Positions 44,401 through 55,867 are shown, counted from the stretch's first letter. The stretch is 64,000 nt of DNA from Miscanthus floridulus (GCF_019320115.1 NC_089587.1:100094166-100158165), one strand, 5' to 3'. The notes: a model not told the origin generated them from the sequence alone. Translations and numbers: made by a program.

Positions 44401-44665
44401 GTAATCTTGGGCGCAGTTCATTCCCCGGATTCCGACTCGTTTCCAAGAGTTCGCGAAGAGGTGTGCCCAAGTATGTACCAAGAATGTGCTGGCCCAGGTC
44501 CGGGTCCTTGCTCCAAAGGCGCCTCTCTCCAAGATAGCAGAAGAAGCTAAAAGCCAAGAATATCTTGACGCCGTTGAGAGGATAGAGTCTGAGGTCGAAG
44601 GTCTAGCCAGTAGGGTTGTAGACAGTCTAAATATTGACATTTCCCTTTCTGATGACAACGCCTGA
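41415..44665 (+). pseudogene. Antisense gene of the Tat element (PF04195-like plus coiled coil)
   Basis: Opposite in strand to gag-pol. The first exon (41415 to about 42373) reads MGKKKTTSKSQATFVDEESS, then the block PGEHRVPAPGPGEIVLFVSF, LHQFLGYFGVSLNHLTPNVV and HLCEAFLGIPPSLSLFRFFF, the family known as 'putative gypsy-type transposon' (PF04195). Later segments look like exons bounded by GT/AG: about 42474-42568, 42608-42779, 42862-42921, 43002-43259, 43343-43736, 43858-44042, 44119-44665. The C-terminal half is a long coiled coil (KVDALKADLDLLRAELETER; EKQKLSESIDEMRALV). In-frame stops at 41527, 42136, 42301 and 44402 show decay. Its role in the retroelement is unknown; similar antisense ORFs occur in other Tat elements. 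Confidence 0.7.
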
Positions 44666-45129
44666 CTCGATTGAGCATCCCCTTGTAATATTACACTCCT
44701 TTTTAAATGAAGATTCTTTATTTTTGTTGATGTATTCTTTGCCTGGGTGCGGTTGAAGTTACTTGACTTGCTGAGTACTTTGTCCTGTTCCCGTCTCTGC
44801 TCCGCAAAACAACTCTGTGCGTTGTTCTGACGAGACCCCTCGATTTGTTGAGTACTTTTGTTTTCTTCCTCCTTTGTGATCCGTCGAGTGCTTTGTCCGT
44901 GCTATGACTTGTTAGATGTAGATCTTTGCGTTAACAACCTTTCGCCTGTGCTATGTAAAACGACTCGGTATAGAATGTTGCCTTAACAAACTTCGGCATC
45001 CGAGTGCTTTCTTGAGTGGCGCTTGTGCTTTTCTGAGGAAAAAGTATTCCTATCTGGATGTAGCCCCCGAGCCTCTTGCTTTTCGGAACAAAGTGCTGGA
45101 GGGTCTTTTGAAGTTAAATTTCGGTCGAC

Positions 45130-45923
45130 TCAGCCATTTTGCTTTTTGTTTCGGGTGTTAGCTTTTAGCTACCCTCATCGGCGAGCTTAAGCGTTTTTTC
45201 AGCTACTTTGCTCTCGGCCGGGATGCTCAGGCATGTTTTCAGCCATTTTGCTTTTTTGTTTCGGGTGTTAGCTTTTAGCTACCCTCATCGGCGAGCTCAA
45301 GCGTTTTTTCAGCTATTTTGCTCTCGGCCGGGATGCTCAGGCAAGTTTTCAGCCATTTTGCTTTTTTGTTTCGGGTGTTAGCTTTTAGCTACCCTCATCG
45401 GCGGGCTCAAGCGTTTTTTCAGCTATTTTGCTCTCGGCCGGGATGCTCAGGCATGTTTTCAGCCATTTTGCTTTTTTGTTTTGGGTGTTAGCTTTTAGCT
45501 ACCCTCATCGGCAGGCTCAAGCGTTTTTTCAGCTATTTTGCTCTCGGCCGGGATGCTCAGGCATGTTTTCAGCCATTTTGCTTTTTTGTTTCGGGTGTTA
45601 GCTTTTAGCTACCCTCATCGGTGGGCTCAAGCGTTTTTTCAACTATTTTGCTCTCGGTCAGGATGCTCAGGCATGTTTTCGGCCATTTTGCTTTTTTGTT
45701 TCGGGTGTTAGCTTTTAGCTACCCTCATCGGCGGGCTCAAGCGTTTTTTCAGCTATTTTGCTCTCGGCCGGGATGCTCAGGTATGTTTTCAGCCATTTTG
45801 CTTTTTTGTTTCGGGTGTTAGCTTTTAGCTACCCTCATCGGTGGGCTCAAGCGTTTTTTTCAGCTATTTTGCTCTCGGCCGGGATGCTCAGGCATGTTTT
45901 CAGCCATTTTGCTTTTTGTTTCG
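45130..45923 (+). repeat. 110-bp tandem repeat array, about seven copies
   Basis: CTCTCGGCCGGGATGCTCAG recurs at 45211, 45321, 45431, 45541, 45651 (variant), 45761 and 45872, a 110-base period with one 111. Units also share AGCCATTTTGCTTTTTTG and GCTTTTAGCTACCCTCATCG. The array lies between the ends of the convergent pol (-) and antisense (+) genes. The open frames in it are repeat artefacts. Confidence 0.97.
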
Positions 45924-46089
45924 TGAAAACAACTCGTTGAAGGTCATGACAAGACATGCTATGGATGAATGCCATCTTTATTGATCATGAGTATAAACTA
46001 CTACATATGTTGTTGAAGAGTATTGCTTTTCGTCGATTATGAACGTTGGTCCCTTGTGGCTTGCATATCTGTTTTTTCTTGAGTTGTTT

Positions 46090-48474
46090 CTACGCGTAGA
46101 ATCTTCTTAGCTGGCTGATGTGCCATGTATTGCTGACTTCTTTTCCATCTTTGGTTATTAACTTGTAAGTGCCTGGTCCGGTGACTTTTGTGACAATGAA
46201 GGGACCTTCCCATGGACTAAGTAGCTTATGTCGTCCGTCAGTCTTCTGTATCCTTCTTAGTACTAAGTCTCCGACTTGTAGTGATCGAGGTTGGGTATTC
46301 TTGTTGTAATGCCGTCTTAAACCTTGTAGGTATCTGGCTGATTGGAGGGTAGCGTTTACTCTGATTTCTTCTGAGCTGTCGAGTTCTAATCTTCTTGTGT
46401 GTTTCGCTTCTCCTTCATCGTATTGCTCTATCTTTGGGGATGTCCAGATCAAGTCGGCGGGCAGTACGGCCTCTGACCCGTAAACTAGGAAGAAAGGTGA
46501 GTAGCCTGTTGCTCTGCTTATTTGAGTTCGTAGTCCCCATACTACTTTCGGTAATTCTTCAATCCATTTGGACCCATAGTCCACTAGTTCTTCGTATAAT
46601 CTTGGCTTTAATCCGGCTAGTATGAGTCCATTAGCCCTTTCTACTTGTCCGTTGGCCTCTGGATGTGCAACAGACGCATAGTCTATACTGAAACCACAGT
46701 CTTGTGCCTAGCCCTTGAATTCTATAGCTGTGAAAGGGGAGCCTAGATCTGTGATGATTCGATTGGGCATGCCGAAGCGGTGCATAATGTCTTGGATGAA
46801 CTCGACTGCTTTGGTTGCGCTGTACTTCGCGAGTGGTTTGTATTCAATCCACTTGGTGAATTTGTCGATTGCTACGAAGATGTACTCGAAGCCGCCTTTT
46901 GCTTTTTTCAGGGGTCCTACTTGATCTAGCCCCCAGCAGGAAAAAGGCCAAGCGGGTGGGATGCAGATAAGATTATGAGCTGGTACGTGGGCTTGTCTTG
47001 CAAACATTTGGCAACCTTTGCATTTTTTGACAAGCTCTTCTGCGTCTTTCAAAGCGGTTGGCCAGTAGAATCTGGTGTGAAATGCTTTGCCAACCAGTGT
47101 CCTTGAAGCGGCATGATTTCCACAGCAACCTGAGTGTATTTCATCTAGGATTTCTTTGCCTTCTTCAAATGAGACACATTTTAGTAGTACTCCTGATGAT
47201 GCTGCTCTTCTGTAGAGTTTATCCCCTACTAGAACGTAGTTTTTGCTTCTGCGAACAACTTGTGTGGCCTCTGCTTTATCTGCTGGCAGTTTATTTTCTT
47301 TGATATAGTCAATGAAAACTTGGGTCCATGAAGTGTTGATCATCAAGATCTGAACGCCTTTAGCCTGAATTTCATGTGTTGTTTCACCGGGTTGTTTGAT
47401 AGAGGGAACTGATAGCTCTTCTATGAATACGCCAGGTGGAACTTTTGCTCTGTCTGATCCGAGCTTGGCAAGGACATCTGCTGCAATGTTGGGATCGCGT
47501 AGGACATGTAAAATTTCTAATCCTTGGAAATGTTTTTCAAGTTTCCGTATTTTAGCACAATAAGCACCCATGTTTTCTTTGGTGCAATCCCAATCTTTGT
47601 TGACTTGGTTGATGACCACTGCTGAATCGCCGTATACGAGTAATCTTTTTATTCCGAGGGTAATCGCCACTCGTAGCCTGTGGATGAGGGCTTCATATTC
47701 TGCTTTGTTATTTATAGCTTGCCATAATATCTGAAGGACGTACTTGAGTTGTTTTCCTTCTGGAGAAATGAGGAGAACGCCTACACCGGCCCCGCCTAGT
47801 TTGAGTGATCCGTCAAAGTACATCTTCCAGTGGTCGAGGATTGTATCTGATAAAGGCTGTTGAATCTCTGTCCATTCGGCCACGAAATCGGTGAGGGCTT
47901 GAGATTTGATTGCTTTCCGTGGGGTGAAATTGATGTCAAGAGCTCCAATTTCAACTGCCCACTTGGATATGCGCCCCGTGGCATCTTTATTGTGTAGGAT
48001 GTCTCCGAGTGGAAAATCTGTCACCACGGTAATCTTGTGGCTTTCGAAATAGTGGCGAAGCTTCCGTGAGGTAATGAGTAGAGCGTAGAGTAGTTTTTGT
48101 ACATGCGGGTACCGGATTTTGGATTCTGACAGTACTTCGCTGATGTAGTATATGGGACGTTGCACTTTATACACGCGCCCTTGTTCTTCTCTTTCTATGA
48201 CTATTGCTGTGCTGATTACGGTAGGAGTTGCCGCAATATATAGCATCATATCTTCATCTTTCTTTGGAGGTGTCAGGATAGGCGATGAAGTGAGGTATTC
48301 TTTAAGTTTTTTGAAAGCTTCGTCGGCCTCTATTGTCCACTCGAACTTGTCTGTCTTCTTTAGTAGTTTAAAGAAAGGTAACCCCTTTTCGCCGAGTCTT
48401 GATATGAAATGGTTGAGGGCCGCCATGCATCCTGTTAGTTTCTGCACATCTTTGACGCTTCTAGGTGGGCCCAT
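46090..48474 (-). pseudogene. RNase H, archaeal-type RNase H and integrase of the Tat element
   Basis: One frame from 48474 to 46090, broken only by a TAG at 46708. Order: reverse transcriptase thumb/connection (VQKLTGCMAALNHFISRLGE), normal RNase H (RPIYYISEVLSESKIRYPHV; LTDFVAEWTE), second RNase H (WKMYFDGSLKLGGAGVGVLL; NNKAEYEALI; YGDSAVVINQ; DPNIAADVLAKLGS), integrase zinc finger (HSGCCGNHAASRTL .. CKGCQMFARQ), integrase core with LDQVGPLKK and ITDLGSPF, and after the stop the third catalytic block and a C-terminal GPFIVTKVTGPGTYKL module. The second RNase H with all four acidic positions is the Tat hallmark. The stop falls inside the integrase core. Confidence 0.93.
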
Positions 48475-48486
48475 TTCTGTTATAGC

Positions 48487-49266
48487 TCAAATTTGCTTGG
48501 TGCTGGCTTCGATCCCGCGCTGACTGACCAAAAATCCGAGTAGTTGTCCTGAGGGAACTCCAAATACACATTTATTTGGGTTCAATTTCCATCTCCATTT
48601 CTTCAAGTTTTCGAAGGTTTGCTTTAAATCTTCAATTAGAGTGTCTGGGTTCTTTGTTTTCACCACCACATCGTCCACGTATGCCTCCACATTTTCACCG
48701 ATTTGATTCCCAAGGCAAGTCTGGATAGCTCTTTGGTACGTGGTGCCAGCGTTCTTTAGTCCAAACGACATGGTCTTGTAGCAGTAGGCACCAAACGGGG
48801 TGATGAAAGATGTCTTGCTCTGATCTTCTTCTTTTAGTGCGATCTGGTGATATCCTGAATAGCAATCGAGAAAAGATAATAGCGCAGATCCTGCTGTCGA
48901 GTCAACTATCTGGTCAATGCGTGGTAGCCTGAACGGATCTTTTGGGCAATGTTTGTTGAGATCTGTGTAATCGACGCACATACGCCACTCGTCTGTGTTT
49001 TTCTTCTATACAAGGACCGGGTTTGCTAGCCAATCTGGATGAAGGATCTCCTTGATGAATCCGGCTGCCATCAGTTTTGTTATTTCCTTTTTAATTGTTG
49101 CCTTCTTATCGGGTGAGAATTGTCATAGCCGTTGTTTTACAGGCTTGGAGCTTTTGTTAACATCAATTCTGTGCTCAGCCAACTCCCTTGGGACTCCTGG
49201 CATGTCGGCTGGCTTCCAAGCAAAGATATCTTTGTTGTCCCGAAGAAAGTTGGTGAGCGCGAGTTC
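48487..49266 (-). pseudogene. Reverse transcriptase of the Tat element
   Basis: MCVDYTDLNKHCPKDPFRLP, the catalytic SFLDCYSGYHQIALKE, FGLKNAGTTYQ and AYVDDVVVKT identify a gypsy reverse transcriptase. A TAG upstream (about 49011) separates it from the preceding palm/fingers part, and a TGA at 48487, where a CGA arginine codon is usual, separates it from the connection domain. The rest is uninterrupted. Confidence 0.92.
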
Positions 49267-50367
49267 CTATTTTGCCGAGAGGTGAGCACTGATAGTTGCT
49301 GTCTTGGAGGTATCGCCTGTGCCTAAGTCGATTTGCTTGACGTCGGCTTCTTTTGGTGGTGCGATGATGCTGGGCTTTTTAGCCGGTATTTCTAATTCTT
49401 CTTGGCTTGTTTCTGCAGCGATTGCGGCTATTTCTTTTCTTCCATTGTCGGCTTGCGCTTTAGCTACAATTTGGATCGCCTGAACGTCGCAGTCAAAAGC
49501 GCGCTTTAAATCGCTTTGAAGAGAAAGGATACCGTTGGGTCCTGGCATCTTAAGCAGTAAGTACGGATAATGTGGTATTGCCATGAATTTGGCCAGTGCT
49601 GGACGTCCGAGGATTGCATGATATGATGAATCAAAGTCGGCGACTTCAAATTTGATAAACTCTGTTTGGTAGTTTGAAGGAGTTCCAAAGGTAACAGGTA
49701 AAGTAATTTGTCCGAGTGGCATGGCTGCTTTGCCGGGTACTATTCCGTAAAAAGGTGTGCTTGTTGACGTAATCATCCCGGCGAGTTGTAGTCCCATTTT
49801 CCTTAGAGTTTCAGTAATAGTCGGATCTAGAACCAGTGGATAATGGCCTGCGTTTCCCATGCTAGTCCATTGGTCTTCTCTGGTAAATTGGATAGGATAC
49901 TGTGACCAATTGAGGTATCTTGGTGTAGCCGGTTCTGCTGTCATAATGGTCCGCAGGGCTAGTTTTTCATGATGTTTGCTTTTGCAATCCGGAGCTCCTG
50001 AGAAAATCACTGCTACCGTTCCCCTAGGTTTTTGGAATCCTTTGTCCTCGTGGTTGTCTTCTTCTCTTTTCTGATTGTCCTCTTTGGTGTTTTCCTTACT
50101 ATCTTTTCTTGTGTATCGATCATTGAAAGTGTAGCAATTTCCAATGGTGTGCCTCCCACTAGGGTGCAATGGGCAACGTATGTTTTCAATGTCATCATAT
50201 CTTCTGGGTTTGGGAAACTTCTTTGATTTGTCGGCCATTGCCACAGTATTGTCTGGTCTACGTTTTCTTTCTTGATGTCTGCTATTTCGGTGATTTTGCT
50301 TGTCCGGGTTGTCTTGGTTGCTTCTGTCCGGGAACCTCTCTCGTGTTTTTTCTTCTGCAGTAATCAT
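49267..50367 (-). pseudogene. Nucleocapsid and protease region of the Tat element, active-site segment missing
   Basis: The first third is basic (RNSRHQERKRRPDN) with a zinc-knuckle-like IRCPLHPSGRHTIGNC block. GAPDCKSKHHEKLALRTI marks the junction to the protease. In the left relative (2775-3383) the catalytic block DGGSGLN lies before PFHGIVPGK. Here LVLDPTI passes directly into TETLRKMGLQLAG and PFYGIVPGKAAMPLG, so the stretch with the catalytic aspartate is absent. The fold continues with LPVTFGTPSNYQTEF and AILGRPALAKFMAI. The frame is open for 366 codons, so the loss is in-frame. Confidence 0.85.
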
Positions 50368-52227
50368 CTATTCTACTGTACGTCTGAATTCTTCATTATT
50401 TCTCGGATTTTCTTTGCAGAAGTCTTGAAATTGCCATCTAGCCATGATTCCGTGAGAGAAAGCTTCAATTACTTCTCGTTCGGTTATGTCATGCACTTGA
50501 GCTCGTAGTTCACCGAATCGTCGATAGTAGTTTCTAAGACTTTCACCACCCTTTTGCTTGAGTCCTTTTAGTTCTGCATGAGTGATTGGGTGTGTAATGA
50601 TTCCTGCAAAATTCTCACAAAAAACTCTTTGCAAATCCTCCCAATTTCTGATAGATCCTGGATTTAGTTTATCGAACCATTGGAGGGGCATGGCCTCCAG
50701 TGCCATGGGGAAGAAAAGGGTTTTGATATCGTCGTCTCCTCCAGCTAGTTCAATTGATTGTGAATATATTCTGAGCCATTGCTTTGGTTCAGTTTTGCCA
50801 TCATACTTGGAGTGATTAGACGGTTTGAATTTGTGAGGTAATCGCACCAATGCGAGCCTGTTCGCGAAGCAGGGGAACCTGTCGTGTGCCTTGGTTTCTT
50901 TGAATTCAGATTCGGCGCCTTCCTCTGGCCAACTGTTGTTCTGATGGGAACAATCTTGCGAGGTTGTCTGGGTAGGTACCCTGCTCCTAGTCTTCCTTAG
51001 TTGTTCAAATCGGTGGCCTTGATTATGTTCCTTCCTACTTCCTCTGTCATGGCTTCCACCCGGCCCAAGTCTTTCGAAAGCGGATTTCCTTTGATTTTGA
51101 TCTTCTTGCCGGTGGGTTGTTGATCTGGCGGGTAGTCTTGATCGAGCTTTCTCTTCATGCGTTCTCAGGATTGTCGATCGGAGCAAGTCCTGGAGCTGTT
51201 CATACTTCTCACCAGGATGCGAAGTTGCTCCGAGTTCTTCTAATGCTTCTCGAATCTTATCGTAAGGCGTATTCGCCGTGCATCTTCCTTCGACTTCTCA
51301 TTGCGATTTTCTTTTGTCGTACTCAGCCAATTCTGACTCGTATCTGATCCAAGCTTCCCTGCGCTGCCTAGCACGGTGTTGGCGCCCTTGCTTCAACTTG
51401 TTTTTTCTTTCTCTAGCTTGTTTCTGACTATCTGTTTCTCTGTCGTAGCCCTGGGCAAAGGGTGATATGTTGGATTCTGATTCATCTGATGATCTGACAT
51501 CAGGTGCTTCCGGGAGATTTAATGGTGACCGCGGTCATCGAACCATGAGCACTTCTCATGCATGAGTCATTCTGTTATTGGCATTAGTTTTCATGCTGTC
51601 GGAGTCGCTGATAACTTTAGTGGATGCCTCGATGTCGTAGATCGAGTCTCCTTCTTGGTAAGGTAAAATAGCTGTTGTTGTTGTGCCGACTAGTTGGGTT
51701 CTGCTACCCTCAGGAATGGAATCCAGCCAGTGGATGATACAGTCCTGCGATGTTATCGTTAGTACGAGACCCTCCTGAGCTCCTGTCAGTGGTATCCCGA
51801 ATCTTGGGTTGAAAAATCTTTCAACCTGTCCCTGATAGGATTTTGCCATGTTGTCGAGCCCAAATGGAAAAGAACTCGACTTCTTGAGAGAATTCTGGGG
51901 GTAATCCGAGTTGTTTTGGGTTGTGCTCTGGAATCTTGCCAAAAAAGAACTCGGTTTCTTGAAAGCACTCGGATAAAACTTCGCCTTGGAGCTTGAATTC
52001 GAATCGGATACGAGTGGTCGTGAAATCCGATTTGACTCGGATACTATGAGCTGCGCGAATCTTCTGGTGAGCTGATCTGTTGTAGTTGTTGAAATAGGAA
52101 CTTCTTTTAGATGATCTGGATCTTCGAGGAGATGGCTTCGAAGCTTGCCGTTGTTGTCTGCCTCGTAGATCCATGAGCCGAAGATGAAAGTTGATCCCAT
52201 CGGGAAAATTATGTTGTCGAGGTCCAT
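50368..52227 (-). pseudogene. Gag of the Tat element
   Basis: 51556-52227 begins MDLDNIIFPMGSTFIFGSWI, the N-terminus of gag in this element type, with the start codon about 50 bases from the primer site. 50368-51186 holds the capsid: LPHKFKPSNHSKYDGKTEPK, WLRIYSQSIELAGGDDDIKT, MPLQWFDKLNPGSIRNWEDL, GESLRNYYRRFGELRAQVHD. A frame break and a stop lie between the pieces (51187-51555), and another stop separates gag from nucleocapsid at 50368. Confidence 0.88.
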
Positions 52228-52255
52228 CGAGCTCTCGGAGGCAAAGTCGCCAAAA

Positions 52256-52276
52256 GCCCCTACCTAGCGCGCCAGC
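52256..52276 (-). other. Primer-binding site region of the Tat element
   Basis: On the minus strand GCTGGCGCGCTAGGTAGGGG follows directly inside the 5' LTR. The TGGCGCGC..AGG sequence has the look of a tRNA 3' end complement; which tRNA was not settled. Confidence 0.65.
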
Positions 52277-52663
52277 TGTTGATGTTTTACCACCGATAGC
52301 CTGCCACGGGGGTACCCGGGGCAGTATGTTCGGGCTTCGGCGTATGCCGAACTCGATGGTTTATGCAAGAGACAGCCGATTTATCCTGGTTCAGGCCCTC
52401 GATCGTAGATCGAGTAATAACCTTATGTCCAGTCAGCCTTAGCCTTTGCGTTGGATTGATTATGATCTGCTCTATTCTCTCTTTTGACAGGAGCATTGCC
52501 CTCCTTTATATAGTCAGGAGGCCAGAGTCCTAATCGGTTTACAATGAGATTTCCTAGTAGGATTACTTGATAGTTCTACTACTAAGATTTACATGGGAAG
52601 AATCCTAGTTGAACTAGATCTTCTCTCTCCCTTGCGGGGTATCCTGTGGGTCCCGTATCGACA
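52277..52663 (-). repeat. 5' LTR of the Tat element
   Basis: 387 bp, identical in length to 39069-39455 with roughly 17 transition differences. The minus-strand CTATATAAAG (plus strand 52504-52513) is a TATA-like box. Confidence 0.95.
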
Positions 52664-52668
52664 GCCAC

Positions 52669-54408
52669 TAGATCCTTGCTCAATGATCTCATCAATTAAA
52701 TCATCACATGATGTAGCTATATCAATATTAACAACATCGTTAGTAGCATCATGTGGCTCATTGGGTAAAAATTCTTGAGCAATAACAAGATTGTCATGAT
52801 TAATCTTGAGAGTAGTATATTCATCTTTTAGCTTGTTATGGCTAGTGATGAGCTCTTTGTGCACCCACTCAAGTTTATCATGTTTATCTTTAAGCTCTTT
52901 CTTAGAAGATTTGAGCTCCTTGAGTTTGGATGACATAGCATCATTTGCTTCTCTAAGCTCAACACTAGCCTTTTCGGCTATGTCGCATTTAGCTAAAAGA
53001 GAATCATTCTTAATCTCAAGCTTTTCATTTTTAGCTCTAGTCTTTATAATGATCTTAGTGTACTTCTTTAGCAATTTAGCAAGATCATAATAAGTAGGTG
53101 ACTCATATTCATCATCATCGCTATCACTATCACTATCATCATTATGAGCATGATCATCACCACTACTATCATCGTCATGTGATACCTTTCGTTCACCTTT
53201 GGCCATAAGGCATAGGTGTGTAGAGAATGATGGCGGTGGCCGCGGTGAAGATGATGAAGAATCAATAGCAATAGCGGCCACCTTCTCGTTGTCACTATCA
53301 TCATTGGATGATCCACTAGATGAATCAATGTCCGTGAGCTAATCATCGACAATATAAGCCTTTCCACTCTTCTTCTTCTTGTGAAAGTCCTTCTTCTTGC
53401 CATCTCTCTTCTTGTATGGCTTGTTCTTTTTCTTCTCATCTTCATCTTCATTGCTTGAGTCATCTTTCTTGCCCTTGTTCTTGTTCTTGAACTTGTCTTT
53501 CTTGGGCTTTGTGCATTGGTGAGCTAGATGACTAAGTTCACCACAATTGTAGCAATCCATCTCGGAGATTGGCTTTCTTCTTGAGCTTGTGAAGAACTTA
53601 TTCATCTTGCCATCAAACTTGATGCCACTCTTGTTGAGTTTCTTTAGCATCTTGGCAGTTTTCTTCACCATGAGAGCAAGGCTTTCATCATCAACTTCAT
53701 CATCACTTGAGCTCTCATACTCAAGCCTTGCTTTGCCCTTCTCTTGGCTAGCTTTGAATGCTAAGTCTTTTTCTTTCTTCTTTGTAGAGGATGAGCCATC
53801 TTGAGGTGTGATGTGCATATACATCTCATGAGCATTGATCTTTCCTAAGATTTGTGTCGGTGTAGCAGTGGAAAGATCACCTTGATGTAGCACGGTCACA
53901 ATATGCCCATATTTGTCAATGGGGAGGACACTCAAGATCTTTCTTACAACATCGGATGGTTGCATTTGAGTGAGTCCAAGCCCATTAACTTCCTCTACAA
54001 GAACATTCAAACGTGAATACATCTCATTAGCACATTCTTTAGGAAGCATTTCAAAAGAGTTGAGCTTCTTCATGACAAGATGATAGTGTTCCTCACGCTC
54101 ACTCTTTGTTCTCTCATGGAGCGCACAAACGTCCGACCATAGTGCATAGGTGTCTTTGTGGTTCCTCACCTGATTGAACACATCTTTACAAAGGCCTCTA
54201 AAATGGTGTTTCGAGCCTTTGCATTCCACTTCTCATAATTCACCTCATCGCCTTGTAGGTGAGTAGCATCCTGAGGTTTTGGGAAGCCTTGTGAGGTGGC
54301 TCTAAGAATACCAACATCTAGAGCTTCCAAATATGCCTCCATGCGAATTTTCCAATAAGGAAAATCACCTCCCTCAAAGATAGGAGGAGGTCTGTCCCCG
54401 TGAGACAT
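52669..54408 (-). pseudogene. Copia gag of the Sirevirus-like element, N-terminal and central part
   Basis: 54166-54408 starts MSHGDRPPPIFEGGDFPYWK, the copia gag start, with KWNAKARNTILEAF. The frame moves near 54200 and continues in 53339-54229 with DTYALWSDVCALHERTKSER, KILSVLPIDKYGHIVTVLHQ and the CYNCGELSHLAHQC zinc knuckle. After a stop at about 53339 it resumes as an acidic region and a long coiled coil (52680-53281: AKNEKLEIKNDSLLAKCDIA; DKHDKLEWVHKELITSHNKL). It is cut at 52664-52668 by the Tat insertion and continues at 39063. Confidence 0.9.
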
Positions 54409-54447
54409 CTTGCTCTAGGCGGTTAAGCCTAAAAACGTGAGCACGAG

Positions 54448-54461
54448 GCTCCGATACCAAT
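54448..54461 (-). other. Primer-binding site of the Sirevirus-like element, tRNA-Met type
   Basis: Minus strand TTGGTATCGGAGCC directly inside the 5' LTR, matching TGGTATCAGAGCC with one change. It fixes the element's orientation. Confidence 0.88.
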
Positions 54462-55867
54462 TGAAAGGATCAAGATGCCCAAGAGGGGGGTGAATTGGGC
54501 TAATTCAAAATTTCTTTGCAATAATTAAATCCTACGGTTAGCCCAATTAACCCCTTGTGCCTAGAAAGTGTTTCTAAGTGTTCTACCGCACAAAAGACTT
54601 GCGACCTAAATTTCAATCCTACTCTAGCATGGCAATTCTATGAATGTAAAGACAAGTATTGAATTGCTCAAAGTAAATGCTCAAAGTAAATGGAGAGAGA
54701 GAGAGAGGAACGCGGCGATGTTTTGCCGAGGTATCGGAGAGTCGCCACTCCCCACTAGTCCTCGTTGGAGCACCCGCGCAAGGGTGTAGCTCCCCCTTGA
54801 TCCACGCAAGGATCAAGTGCTCTCTACGGGTTGATTCTTTGACACTCCGTCGCGGTGAATCACCCACAACCGCTCACAATGTGAGTTTGGTCATCCACAA
54901 GCTCTTCAGATGATCACCAAGCTCCCAATCACCACCAAGCCATCTAGGTGATGATGATTACCAAGAGTAACAAGCACGAACTCTCACTTGACCACGACAA
55001 GCCTAATGAGAAGGTAGATGCACACTTTGTTACTCTTGATCTTCACTAAGGAGGGCTCTCTTTGGGATTCTCAAATCTCAATCACCTCACTAGGACCTTG
55101 CTCTTCTTGGCACTCTCTAAGGTGTTTCTCAGCTGTTGGAATGAGCAAAAGTGCCCCCCACACGAGTGGAGGCTCTATTTATAACATGGACTGAAAAACA
55201 AACCGTTATGTGCCTCTGCGGGGTGACCGAACGCTCTGGTCATGTTAACCAGGCGCTCCGGTCAGTATACCCTGAACTCCAGTGTTTACAGTGTGACTGG
55301 ACGCTGCCTCTCAGCGTCCAGTCACTTGACCTCTCAGCGTTCGGTCAAACCAGATGCAATCACCTTAGTCAAATGAACTGACTAGACCCTAAGCCAGCAT
55401 CCGGTCAGACCGGAGCCAGCGTCCGATCAGTATTTGACCCTCCATTCACTTTCAACTCTCGATCATGTGTGAATGAAGTTTGTTCCATTAGATCTAAGGG
55501 CTATCTTGGAGCTACCTAGTGCTAGTTTGAACAAGTGTGCACCACACCTAACTCACTAGACTCACCTAGGTCAAGCTACCCGTCCATACCCCCCTTAATA
55601 GTATGGCCAAAGGAAAAACAAAGTCCTAAACTACTCTAAGTGTCTCTCCAACTCCAATCGATACTTAGAACTAGTCATCCTTAACCTTGCCGTCCATCCT
55701 TTGAAAACCGAAACGATTTCCATCGTAGGGGCATGACCACCTTGATTGCCCAATCGATCTCCATTACCATGACCTAACTTAATTGTCTCTGCAAAACACA
55801 CGTTAGTCATAGTAATCTTGTATTGTCATTAATCACCGAAACCCAACTAGGGGCCTAGATGCTTTTA
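54462..55867 (-). repeat. 5' LTR of the Sirevirus-like element
   Basis: 1406 bp, matching 34412-35895 except for a gap of about 80 bp in the CCGGAC-palindrome region and many point changes. A TATA-like TATTTATA lies at 55176-55183 on the plus strand (TATAAATA on the transcribed sense). Confidence 0.92.

Larger units (their letters stand above)
39069..52663 (-). mobile_element. Tat-lineage Ty3/gypsy retrotransposon with antisense gene
   Basis: LTRs of 387 bp (52277-52663, 5'; 39069-39455, 3') start TGTTGATG or TGTCGATG and end TATCGACA. The target duplication GCCAC is perfect (39064-39068, 52664-52668). On the minus strand: primer site, gag, protease, reverse transcriptase, two RNase H domains, integrase, then a 110-bp tandem array, an antisense gene on the plus strand and the polypurine tract. 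The dual RNase H and a large 3' region with antisense ORF identify the Tat lineage. The LTRs differ at roughly 17 sites by eye, all or nearly all transitions. Several stops and a protease deletion make the copy inactive. Confidence 0.95.
34412..55867 (-). mobile_element. Sirevirus-like Ty1/copia retrotransposon, non-autonomous, hosting a Tat element
   Basis: LTRs 54462-55867 (5') and 34412-35895 (3') start TGAAAGGATC and end in GATGCTTTCA or TTTTA. The target duplication GTATG is perfect (34407-34411, 55868-55872). On the minus strand come a Met-type primer site, a copia gag with long coiled coils and two zinc knuckles, the start of pol (protease), then an unrecognised ORF and several polypurine tracts before the 3' LTR. 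Integrase, reverse transcriptase and RNase H are absent. Long coiled-coil gag, repeated polypurine tracts and LTR palindromes around CCGGAC/GTCCGG are Sirevirus hallmarks. The insertion at 39069-52663 splits the coiled-coil gag. Confidence 0.88.

Noticed and set aside
45130..45923. Regular repeats considered as a CRISPR array
   Set aside because: The whole 110-base unit is repeated with no unique spacers, and the context is a plant retroelement.
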